Assembly: GCF_000508185.1 (NCBI RefSeq)
Contig: NZ_AYOY01000046.1
Span: 1 to 64,000 of the forward strand
DNA from: Sphingobium sp. C100
GTDB taxonomy: Bacteria > Pseudomonadota > Alphaproteobacteria > Sphingomonadales > Sphingomonadaceae
Length of the DNA stretch: 64,000 nucleotides
Direction: 5' to 3'
Shown one piece after another: positions 8,791 through 16,349 of the stretch; the first letter of the stretch is position 1; each line of letters opens with the position of its first letter. A program made the position numbers and the translations under genes. Under the pieces are notes generated by a model, which was not told where the DNA came from, searched no databases, and worked only from the letters and a program-made list of their open reading frames with translations.

Positions 8791-9192
8791 ATGAGCGCAT
8801 CTATTGTCCTGCGATGGCAATCCATCCACCCTCACCCGAGCTGGCCGAACACAACGACCGATCCGGTCCTCTGGATTAGCCCGGCCAAATTTGATGCCCA
8901 ATGGAGGCGAGGTGATCAATGGGTTGGACCAGGCGGCGTGCCCGGCGGCCAAGGCGAACGCTATCCGCATGCTGGTGAGTGGCTAGTCAGCGGGTGGCCC
9001 GTCGATATGTGTCAGATCTGGATTGATGAGGAGGGAGTCGGCTTCATCGATGGTCGGCACCGGTTCGCATGGTTGCGAGACCAGGGCGTGAGGGCCATGC
9101 CGGTGCAGCTTTCGCCCGAATGCCTTGCATATGACGTGACAGGCATCGAAACTTGTGAGCGCTCCTCGGTCCAAGTTTTGCAGAGCAGCTAG
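8791..9192 (+). CDS. ParB/sulfiredoxin-like small protein, possible plasmid fertility-inhibition factor
   Basis: A protein of 133 residues on the plus strand, opposite to traG and divergent from it. The core GFIDGRHRFAWLRDQGVRAM followed by PVQL is the phosphate-binding DGRHR-type motif of the ParB/Srx fold. It also resembles FiwA/Osa-type fertility inhibition factors, which act on the coupling protein of other plasmids. The N-terminus has a WISPAKFDAQWRRG segment consistent with such proteins. The start is uncertain: ATG 8791 is chosen, while TTG 8755 would add 12 residues. The motif is seen directly. The fertility-inhibition role is inference from family memory and from its place beside traG. 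Confidence 0.6.
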   Translation: MSASIVLRWQSIHPHPSWPNTTTDPVLWISPAKFDAQWRRGDQWVGPGGVPGGQGERYPHAGEWLVSGWPVDMCQIWIDEEGVGFIDGRHRFAWLRDQGVRAMPVQLSPECLAYDVTGIETCERSSVQVLQSS

Positions 9193-9450
9193 AACTCCAT
9201 GCCTTGGGACACATAGAGAAATCACTAAAACGCCGCTTATGAGACCGGATGCTTGCGAGGGATCGGCCTCGGCGCTAATATTGCTAGTGTCAGGTCGACA
9301 CCGATAGGTGTCACATAAGACGCCGGTTCCCCACGGCTGGGACTGGCTGAACCGCCAAAGACGCGCGGCCGCTGACCTCCTCCACAACCAAATGTTGTGG
9401 GCGAGGTCGTGCGCCGTGGCGCGGGCTCGTCCATGTTGAAAGGACAAGCC

Positions 9451-9783
9451 ATGCGCTCCAAGAAGCTACGAATCCACGGTACCCGATATTGTCCGATGAC
9501 CGTCTGGAACGGTGAGTACCACTGTGTCCGCATACGGTTTCGCAACAAACAACAGATTGGGCGCGATCGCGGCACCGTACACACGATCGTCTCGAGAGCG
9601 GCCAACTATCGAGGAACCCGGCGACTGACGATCGACCGAGCCTCACGCGGCAAATGGCATGCAGTCGATATCGGCCGCCGCGCGCTCGCCAGACGCTTCA
9701 TGGTCGAGATGGAGTTGCTCGCAGTTCTCAGGATCGTCGAGATCGAGCTTGACGGGCATGTTGTCGAGATAGCGGAAGAATGA
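9451..9783 (+). CDS. Hypothetical basic protein
   Basis: An open frame of 110 residues (MRSKKLRIHGTRYCPM...) preceded by a reasonable ribosome site (AAAGGA, 6 bases before ATG). It is followed immediately by two hairpins (9792-9853) that could end transcription. The N-terminal part is rich in Arg and Lys; the last 30 residues are hydrophobic and acidic. No family was recognised. A minus-strand frame overlaps it (see rejected items), so the call is weak. Confidence 0.35.
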   Translation: MRSKKLRIHGTRYCPMTVWNGEYHCVRIRFRNKQQIGRDRGTVHTIVSRAANYRGTRRLTIDRASRGKWHAVDIGRRALARRFMVEMELLAVLRIVEIELDGHVVEIAEE

Positions 9784-9788
9784 GTTAA

Positions 9789-10007
9789 TCACTCGGCCAA
9801 CCGACGTCTGGCCGAGCGAGATTGTAGGGGCGGGGCGCCTGCGCGCCCCGCCCAATGGGCGGAAGTGGAGATAACCATCGCCGCGGCCACCCCAGCTCCC
9901 ATCGCCCATATTGTTTCGAAGAAATGGGTGATGATCGATGCTGACTTTGACACACAACGCTTGTCTACGCGGACTTCAGACTTCGACTTCTTGGTCTTTT
10001 TGCTCAT
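9789..10007 (-). CDS. Small Lys-rich protein with one membrane segment
   Basis: An open frame of 72 residues with an excellent Shine-Dalgarno sequence (AAGGAGG, six bases before ATG 10007). It has a strongly basic N-terminus (MSKKTKKSKSEVRVDKR), then a hydrophobic stretch (HFFETIWAMGAGVAAAMVIS) that could be one transmembrane helix, then an Arg-rich tail read through the hairpin DNA. The ribosome site is the main reason to accept it. No family was recognised. The C-terminus may not be conserved, because it is coded by palindromic sequence. Confidence 0.45.
   Translation of the reverse strand: MSKKTKKSKSEVRVDKRCVSKSASIITHFFETIWAMGAGVAAAMVISTSAHWAGRAGAPPLQSRSARRRLAE
9792..9853. terminator. Two tandem hairpins between convergent small genes
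   Basis: First hairpin: CTCGGCCA at 9792-9799 pairs with TGGCCGAG at 9809-9816. Second hairpin: GGGCGGGGCGC at 9828-9838 pairs exactly with 9843-9853 around a 4-base loop. No T run follows, so an intrinsic terminator is plausible but not certain. The second stem overlaps the 3' end of the minus-strand small gene. Confidence 0.5.
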
Positions 10008-10233
10008 ATTCGCCTCCTTGATCTGCGTTCCGAGGAAACGGAAAGCGGCTAGAAGGGCGACAAGAACTAGCGCAGCCGTGGGATTTGAACCCACCCCGAT
10101 CCCCGAAGAGGAAGACGTTGCGGTAATCTAGCGGTGAGCGATTCAAATCCAAGCCGACACAAGTCGCGCGGGCTTAGCGACCCAAGAGTTCCACAAGGTT
10201 GAGGCAGGTTTCGCTTCAGCACGCATTGGTTCC

Positions 10234-12597
10234 TCACCTGAACATCCTCTCTGCGGCGACCACGATCGCATCAGCATCAAGCGCATATTCTCGGTAAAGG
10301 TCGGGCAGGTCGCCGGTCTGCCCGAACCGATCGATGCCGCGGACGTGGAGGCGCTGACCATTCACGCCGCCGAGCCAGCTAAGGGCCGAGGGCGAGCCAT
10401 CGACGACGCCGACCATCCGGCCATCGCGCCCCAATGGTGCCAGCAAGTTCTCTACATGTGCGTGAGCGATAGTTTCTCCGCGTGCCCGCGTAGCTTGTGC
10501 GGCAGACCAGTTCCGATGAAGCAAATCGGGCGAGGTAATCGCAAGCAAACCGACATCGGCGCACTCGCCGCCGATCCGGTTCCAAGCCTCGACCGCTTCA
10601 GTCGCAACAGCGCCCATATAGACGATCGCCTGCGTGCCCTTGGGCTCCTTGAGCCAATAGCCGCCCTTTAGCATGTCGGCCTTCCAACTCTCACCATGCC
10701 GCCCGGCCTGATGGAGGTTTCGGGTCGAGAGGCGCAGGTAGACCGAGCCGCCGTCATCGGCCTGCATATGCTCGAACGCCCATTCCATGCAGGCGGCAAG
10801 CTCGTCGGCGAACGCCGGCTCGAAATAGGTCAGGCCGGGCTGCCCCATGCCGATAAGCGGCGTGTTGATCGACTGGTGCGCGCCGCCCTCTGGTCCGAGC
10901 GTGATCCCCGAGGGCGTCGCCACCAGCAGGAAGCGGGCGTCCTGGTAACAGCCGTAGTTCAGCGCATCGAGACCGCGCGCAATGAAGGGATCATAGACGG
11001 TGCCGATCGGCATCAGCCGGCTGCCGAACAACGGCGCCGAAAGCCCCAGCGCCGCGAGCATCAGGAACAGGTTGTTCTCCGCGATGCCCAGCTCAACATG
11101 CTGGCCCGCGTCATGCGCGCCCCATTTCTGGGCCGAGGGGATCTTGGCGAGCCGGAACACATCGGCTAGCTCGCTGCGGCGAAACAACCCGCGCTGGTTG
11201 ACCCACGCCCCGAGGTTGGTCGAGACGGTGACATCGGGCGAGGTCGTCACGATCCGCTGGGCCAGCGGATGATCGGACTTGGCCAACTCGAGCAATATCT
11301 TGCCGAACGCCATCTGGGTCGACTGCTCGGAGCCTGTGGGGGCGACAAGCGCTGGCACCGGCAGCGGTGCTGGCGCAGCTGATTGCTGAGTTTTGGCGAA
11401 CGGCGCCTTCTCGACAAACGATCTCAGCGCCGCGGCGGCATTGTCGCCGAGCCCGGCATAGGGCTCCCACTCCTCGCCTGAGGTAATACCCATGTCGCTA
11501 CGCAATCCATCGATCTGAGCTTCGGTCATCAGCCCGGCATGGTTATCCTTGTGTCCCGCAAGCGGAAGTCCGTAGCCCTTAACAGTATAGGCGATGAACA
11601 GCGTCGGCCGCTCGTCCTGCGCGCTGGCGAAAGCCTCGATCAGCGTCTCGGCGCAGTGACCGCCCAAGTTGGTCATCAGCCGGGCGAGCTCCATGTCGTC
11701 GAAGCCGGCGACAAGGCTCAGCGCCTTGTCATCATTCGCGAGATCGCGCTCAAGCCGCGCGCGCCACGCGCTGCCGCCCTGATAGGTAAGCGCAGCGAAC
11801 TCGGCATTGGGGCAGTTGTCGGTCCAGTCCATCAGCGCACTACCCCCGGGGCGGGTGAAGACCTCGCGCTGGAAGCGGCCATGCTTCAGCGTCACGACGC
11901 GCCAGCCACAGGTCTCGAAGATGTCGTCGAAGCGGCGGAACATGCGATCGGCCGTGGTCGCATCGAGCGACTGGCGGTTATAGTCGACGATCCACCAGCA
12001 GTTGCGAATGTCGTGCTTGTAGCCTTCGATCAGGCATTCATAGATATTGCCTTCGTCGAGTTCGGCATCGCCCATCAAAGCGATCATCCGTCCGGCATCG
12101 CTCTTTGCCATCTCGCCATGAGCGATCAGATAGTCCTGCACCAAGCTGGCGAAGGCTGTGATCGCGACGCCAAGGCCCACAGAGCCGGTCGAGAAGTCGA
12201 CCGGAATACGGTCCTTGGTCCGCGAAGGATAGCTCTGCGCTCCGCCAAATCCGCGAAAGGCTTCCAGCGTCGCGCGATCCTGGTTGCCGAGCAGATAGTG
12301 GATGGCATGCAGGATCGGCCCCGCATGGGGCTTGACCGCCACCTTGTCCTGCGGCCGTAGTGCCGTGAAATAGAGTGCGGCCATGATCGTTGAGATCGAG
12401 GCGCAACTGGCTTGGTGGCCACCGACCTTCATCCCGTCACGGCTTTCGCGCAGCTGATTGGCGCTGTGAACGGTCCAGGCCGCAAGCCAGCGCAGGCGTG
12501 CGTCGAGCTGCTCGATGAGCGTCACCCGCTCATCACTTGACGTCATCGCGCGTTCGGTATGCCCCATCATCCGCGTGCTCACCGATCCAGTCATCAC
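10234..12597 (-). CDS. AceE/MdeB-type 2-oxoacid dehydrogenase E1 (transketolase family)
   Basis: A thiamine diphosphate enzyme of 787 residues (783 or fewer if a later in-frame ATG is used). The TPP/Mg motif is GDAELDEGN at 176-184, followed by an IVDYNRQSLD segment like that of homodimeric E1 proteins (AceE). Further AceE-like blocks are VKGYGLP, VELGIAENN and the GITLGPEGGAHQS region. MdeB of Pseudomonas oxidises 2-oxobutyrate made by methionine gamma-lyase, and here the gene overlaps a threonine dehydratase (ATGATGA at 12594-12600), which also makes 2-oxobutyrate. I infer oxidative decarboxylation of 2-oxobutyrate or pyruvate. No E2 or E3 gene is present, so it would need chromosomal partners. 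It is the last gene of the cargo operon. Confidence 0.8.
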   Translation of the reverse strand: MMTGSVSTRMMGHTERAMTSSDERVTLIEQLDARLRWLAAWTVHSANQLRESRDGMKVGGHQASCASISTIMAALYFTALRPQDKVAVKPHAGPILHAIHYLLGNQDRATLEAFRGFGGAQSYPSRTKDRIPVDFSTGSVGLGVAITAFASLVQDYLIAHGEMAKSDAGRMIALMGDAELDEGNIYECLIEGYKHDIRNCWWIVDYNRQSLDATTADRMFRRFDDIFETCGWRVVTLKHGRFQREVFTRPGGSALMDWTDNCPNAEFAALTYQGGSAWRARLERDLANDDKALSLVAGFDDMELARLMTNLGGHCAETLIEAFASAQDERPTLFIAYTVKGYGLPLAGHKDNHAGLMTEAQIDGLRSDMGITSGEEWEPYAGLGDNAAAALRSFVEKAPFAKTQQSAAPAPLPVPALVAPTGSEQSTQMAFGKILLELAKSDHPLAQRIVTTSPDVTVSTNLGAWVNQRGLFRRSELADVFRLAKIPSAQKWGAHDAGQHVELGIAENNLFLMLAALGLSAPLFGSRLMPIGTVYDPFIARGLDALNYGCYQDARFLLVATPSGITLGPEGGAHQSINTPLIGMGQPGLTYFEPAFADELAACMEWAFEHMQADDGGSVYLRLSTRNLHQAGRHGESWKADMLKGGYWLKEPKGTQAIVYMGAVATEAVEAWNRIGGECADVGLLAITSPDLLHRNWSAAQATRARGETIAHAHVENLLAPLGRDGRMVGVVDGSPSALSWLGGVNGQRLHVRGIDRFGQTGDLPDLYREYALDADAIVVAAERMFR

Positions 12598-13829
12598 AGC
12601 CCCCTCACTGCGGGCGCAAAGGCCCGCTGACGCAGCGCGTCCAGTACCGCCTCGCCATGACCGCGATCCTGGACCTCGGCCACGACGTTGAGCACGGCGC
12701 CGCGCTGGTTCTGCGTTAGCGACATACGGTCATGACCGATGCTGAAGATGTTGGCGCCGACCTCGCCCAGCACGGTGCCGATTTCGGCGAGAGCACCGGG
12801 ACGATCCGCGATCGGCAGATCGAACCGGAGCAGGTGACCAGATCGCGAAAGTTCGCGCATGGCGACGTCCGCGATCGCGCGAAGGTCGATGTTCCCGCCG
12901 GACAGGATTGTGCCGACCGTACGACCCGCAAAGGCCGCGGGATGTTCGAGCATGGCGGCAAGCCCGACAGCGCCCGCGCCCTCGACCACGGTCTTTTCGA
13001 CCGAAAGCAGCAATGCGACGGCGCGCTCTATACTGGTTTCCTCGACGAGCAGGATCTCATCGACATGCTTGCGCACAATCTCGCGCGTCAGCTTGCCTGC
13101 GGTCTTCACCGCAATCCCCTCAGCAATGGTCATGCCATCCGGAATGATGGCCTCTTCGCCCTGTAGCGCGCGCTGCATCGATGGATAGGTGAGCGACTGG
13201 ACGCCGACGATGCGAATGTCAGGCTTGAGCGCCTTGGCAGCGACAGCGACGCCCGAGATCAGTCCGCCGCCGCCTATCGGCACGACCAGCGTGTCGATTG
13301 CCGGTACGGCAGCCAGCATCTCGGCAGCGATCGTGCCTTGGCCGGCAATGACGGCGGGATCGTCGAACGGGTGCACAAAGGCGAGCCGCTCGCTCTCGGC
13401 AGTCAGCAACGCGATTTGCAACGCTTCGGAGAGATTGTTGCCGGCGATGGCGACGTTCGCGCCATGATCGCGTGTGCGCGATATCTTCGTAAGCGGCGTG
13501 CCCTTGGGCATAACGATCGTTGCCGGAATGCCGAGACGCTTAGCGTGATATGCTAGCCCCTGGGCGTGATTGCCTGCCGACATCGCGCAGACGCCGGCGC
13601 AGTCGCCCGCATCCTTGAGCAGCAGAAGCTTGTTCAGCGCGCCGCGCTCTTTGAAGGAGGCGGTGAACTGTAGATTTTCGAACTTCAGATGCAGCGTGCA
13701 GCCGGTGATCGCGGACAGTGTCTGACTGGTGACGCACGGCGTTTGCATGATCTGGCCGCTGATGCGGATCGCTGCTGCCTCAACGTCGACAGCCTCTACG
13801 CTGCCAGCCAAGTAATCAATGTTCGTCAC
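12594..13829 (-). CDS. Threonine/serine dehydratase with ACT domain
   Basis: A fold-type II PLP enzyme that deaminates L-Thr (or L-Ser) to 2-oxobutyrate (or pyruvate). It has 411 residues from GTG 13829, which has AGGAGG eight bases upstream. The longer upstream frame lacks a good start. The PLP lysine is K60 in FTASFKERG, the phosphate loop is IGGGGLISG, and a C-terminal ACT-like region (residues about 335-411, LPIADRPGALAEIG) suggests amino-acid regulation. The length fits the short ACT-containing form rather than the 500-residue biosynthetic IlvA. Its gene overlaps the E1 gene, supporting a coupled Thr to 2-oxobutyrate to acyl-CoA route. Another beta-hydroxy amino acid cannot be excluded as substrate. 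Confidence 0.85.
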   Translation of the reverse strand: MTNIDYLAGSVEAVDVEAAAIRISGQIMQTPCVTSQTLSAITGCTLHLKFENLQFTASFKERGALNKLLLLKDAGDCAGVCAMSAGNHAQGLAYHAKRLGIPATIVMPKGTPLTKISRTRDHGANVAIAGNNLSEALQIALLTAESERLAFVHPFDDPAVIAGQGTIAAEMLAAVPAIDTLVVPIGGGGLISGVAVAAKALKPDIRIVGVQSLTYPSMQRALQGEEAIIPDGMTIAEGIAVKTAGKLTREIVRKHVDEILLVEETSIERAVALLLSVEKTVVEGAGAVGLAAMLEHPAAFAGRTVGTILSGGNIDLRAIADVAMRELSRSGHLLRFDLPIADRPGALAEIGTVLGEVGANIFSIGHDRMSLTQNQRGAVLNVVAEVQDRGHGEAVLDALRQRAFAPAVRGL

Positions 13830-14027
13830 GCGCGTCCCTCCTGTGGTTCGCACCTCGAGAAGTTCGACGCTGTGGCTGGGTCCCGATTGTTGCCGGTTCG
13901 GCCACATCCCTCCACTGGAGGCACCACCTTGCTGGGGAGCAGGTTGGTGTCGGGCGCCGGCCCGACTCTTGATGCTGGAAAATGACTAGTGAATTGTTGA
14001 ATCGTCCTCAAGTCGCCAATTTGGTGA
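13830..14027 (-). promoter_or_regulatory. 198-base spacer with strong local secondary structure before the dehydratase gene
   Basis: This is the longest gap inside the cargo operon. On the minus strand the RNA can form a hairpin around ACCAACCTGCT / AGCAAGGTGGT (about 13920-13950) and a short CCTCCA/TGGAGG stem next to it, then the AGGAGG ribosome site of the dehydratase. It could be an internal promoter region, a processing site or a cis-regulatory RNA. I could not match it to a known riboswitch class, so no function is claimed. Confidence 0.35.
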
Positions 14028-15173
14028 TCATGAACCTCCGGTGTGAAATGCCTGATCCCGTGGAGTTCTGGCGGAAAGCCTGTTCGACAAATCTGTGCTT
14101 GAGATGATTGGAATCTGGTGTTCGGCCAACCAGCAAGGTTGATAGATAGTCGAAGCGTACCGCTCGCCGCCATCGCAGCCGAGCGTAACGATACTCCCTT
14201 CGCAGCCTTGTCTGACCATTTCTTCGGCCATCATCAATGCGCCGATGATGTTGGTGCCCGTGGAAGGGCCAAAACGCTTTCCAATGCGCTGCTCAAGCCA
14301 GTGCGCCCCCGCGACCGACAAGACGTCTGATACGGACAACATGCGATCGACGACTTTCGGCATGAAACTTGGCTCAACGCGAGCTCGGCCAATACCTTCA
14401 ACCACCCGGCTGGTGCAGCCAGTCGCTTCGGGGTCGCTGCAGGAATAGGCACGGAAGAACGCGGAGCCTTCGGGGTCTACGACACATAATCGGGTAGCCG
14501 CGAGTTCAGGTCGCAAACGGATGTAGCGTCCGATTGTCGCGCTCGTACCCCCGGTGCCCGCGCCGACAATAACCCAATCGGGCATCGGATGGGGTTCATC
14601 TCGCAACTGAGCAAACACGCTTTCGGCGATGTTGTTGCTCCCGCGCCAGTCGGTGACTTCGGCGGCACGGCGGAATTGATCCATGAAGTGCCCGCCGCGC
14701 TCGCAAGCAATACGCCGTGCATGTTCGCAAATATCTTCGCCGAGCGGCGCCGTTTGGACCTCGCCGCCAATCGCCTGGATCGCCTCAATCTTGGCGAGCG
14801 CGGTGGATGTCGGCACGACCGCTACAAATTCGAGCCCGAGCTCCCGAGCGAACCATGCTTCTGAGATTGCCGTCGATCCAGAACTCGCTTCGACGATCAA
14901 CGTCGCCTGGTCGATATCCCCATTGCAAATGGCATGCAGGAAAAGCGCGTGCGCCAATCGATGTTTCAGACTTCCTGACGGGTGCGTGGACTCGTCCTTG
15001 AGGTAAAGATCAATCCCAGGAAACTCGGGCAGATCGATGCGGATCAAAGGTGTGTCTGCCGCCCGCCGCCGCTCCTCGGCAAGGAATGCAACGGCACGTG
15101 CCGTCCAAGTTCGAGTGCTGTTGAAATTCGCTGCGCAATCTCGCGCCGGAGAGCTACTATAGGCATGGATCAT
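14028..15173 (-). CDS. PLP-dependent cysteine synthase-family protein, Cds1-like
   Basis: A protein of 381 residues from ATG 15173, with GGGAG six bases upstream. It belongs to the cysteine synthase/cystathionine beta-synthase fold: PLP lysine K70 in PSGSLKHR, substrate loop EASSGST, and Gly-rich phosphate loop GAGTGGTSATIG. The long form with SGSLKHRLA and a CDGGERY-like C-terminal segment resembles the L-cysteine desulfhydrase Cds1 group (mycobacterial Rv3684) rather than CysK. It would cleave Cys (or a related beta-substituted amino acid) to pyruvate, ammonia and a thiol. It lies 22 bases downstream of the PHP hydrolase gene in the cargo operon. The exact substrate is inferred only. Confidence 0.75.
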   Translation of the reverse strand: MIHAYSSSPARDCAANFNSTRTWTARAVAFLAEERRRAADTPLIRIDLPEFPGIDLYLKDESTHPSGSLKHRLAHALFLHAICNGDIDQATLIVEASSGSTAISEAWFARELGLEFVAVVPTSTALAKIEAIQAIGGEVQTAPLGEDICEHARRIACERGGHFMDQFRRAAEVTDWRGSNNIAESVFAQLRDEPHPMPDWVIVGAGTGGTSATIGRYIRLRPELAATRLCVVDPEGSAFFRAYSCSDPEATGCTSRVVEGIGRARVEPSFMPKVVDRMLSVSDVLSVAGAHWLEQRIGKRFGPSTGTNIIGALMMAEEMVRQGCEGSIVTLGCDGGERYASTIYQPCWLAEHQIPIISSTDLSNRLSARTPRDQAFHTGGS

Positions 15174-15195
15174 CGAAGCTCCCACAGGTCGGCCT

Positions 15196-16299
15196 TTAAT
15201 CGGCACGCTTCGAAACCCTCTCTCGGCGGGAATCGCGAAACACCGGCTGGGTCCACGCCTGATTGCCATTGCTGTCGGTCACAATCGCGCGAACGTAGTT
15301 CTCGCCCCCGTGGAAGCGATAAACCGGCGACGTGCCCGCCGCTTCTGCCAGAACCCTCCCGCCGGTACCGACAAATCGCGTTTTGAAGCGCGCCGCACCG
15401 GGACGACTCTCAGCAATCCTCAGTGCAAGGCTTGCGTCATCCGCGCGGATGTCCTCCAACTCGACCCCGGTGGACGCATAAAAATCTCCGCGCTCAATTG
15501 AGCGACGAATGGCTGAGGCTGTCAATTCAGGAGCACGAACCATGATCCATGCCTGTCCAGGCGCAGCGCCATCGGGATCGGGCGCATCGCCAAAGTCATG
15601 GCTGTCATCCGCGCCGACGCCCCAGATGATCTTTCCTTGCGATAGCAAGATATCCCAAAAGCCTTCTGCAGACGGACGAGTGACACCCGCCTCATCCTCG
15701 CCCCCGAGATTGTTTATCCGACCTTGCCCGTTCCAGATTTCTAGCAGCGTGAAGTCGGGAGTGTCGGCAAGGTCTTCAGGCCTGACCGCCCAACGATAAT
15801 TTGGATGATTAATTTGCGGAATTGCGCCTTGAGAAACGATTTCGGCGATGTTTGTTCTGAAGGTTTCGGCTAACGACGTGCTCGCAGGCGCATGCGCTCC
15901 GCAGCCTGATCCAAGACATTTACGGATTCCCACCGGCCATATGACCGTAGTTGAAAATAGTCCGTTCACATGGGCGGCCGCACGCTTTGGATCATCTCCC
16001 CACTGAGTGATCTCCTGTCCGGCAAACACGACAAACCGCTCGCGTGCGCCAATCAGCTCATTTAGCGGACCTACGTCAGTGACGTATTCGTGGTCAGTTA
16101 CGAACACAAAGTGATACCCATGCTCACGATACCATCGCACCACTCTGTCAGGCGCCGCGTTGCCGTCGGAATTTATCGTATGTGTGTGAGTATTCCCTCG
16201 ATACCAAGAGGGGCTCTTCGCATCTGCCTCGTCAGCATGTCCGAGTAGAAGGAAGCTCACTCCCGCCATTAAAGCTAATATATTATTCATATTTTCCAC
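15196..16299 (-). CDS. CehA/McbA-type PHP metallohydrolase, exported
   Basis: A protein of 367 residues with an N-terminal signal sequence (MENMNNILALMAGVSFLLLG, cleavage near EADA-KS). PHP-domain metal motifs are visible: GNTHTHT (His38, His40), Asp45, the VTDHEYV block (Asp69, His70), GQEIT, a NHPNY block, and GADDSHDFG near the C-terminus. The family includes carbaryl hydrolases CehA and McbA and other hydrolases of ester, amide or phosphoester bonds. The N-terminal signal suggests the periplasm, which agrees with its place directly after the S9 peptidase. The gene starts 50 bases after the peptidase stop. The substrate is unknown. Confidence 0.8.
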   Translation of the reverse strand: MENMNNILALMAGVSFLLLGHADEADAKSPSWYRGNTHTHTINSDGNAAPDRVVRWYREHGYHFVFVTDHEYVTDVGPLNELIGARERFVVFAGQEITQWGDDPKRAAAHVNGLFSTTVIWPVGIRKCLGSGCGAHAPASTSLAETFRTNIAEIVSQGAIPQINHPNYRWAVRPEDLADTPDFTLLEIWNGQGRINNLGGEDEAGVTRPSAEGFWDILLSQGKIIWGVGADDSHDFGDAPDPDGAAPGQAWIMVRAPELTASAIRRSIERGDFYASTGVELEDIRADDASLALRIAESRPGAARFKTRFVGTGGRVLAEAAGTSPVYRFHGGENYVRAIVTDSNGNQAWTQPVFRDSRRERVSKRAD

Positions 16300-16349
16300 A
16301 CTGTCGAAGATCTAAAGAGAATACTATACGCCTTCATTACCCATGATTT

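Noticed and set aside
9643-9957. Minus-strand open frame of 104 residues overlapping the hypothetical plus-strand gene
   Set aside because: No ribosome site, and no known motif. The plus-strand frame and the 9789-10007 gene have better starts. It remains a weak alternative.
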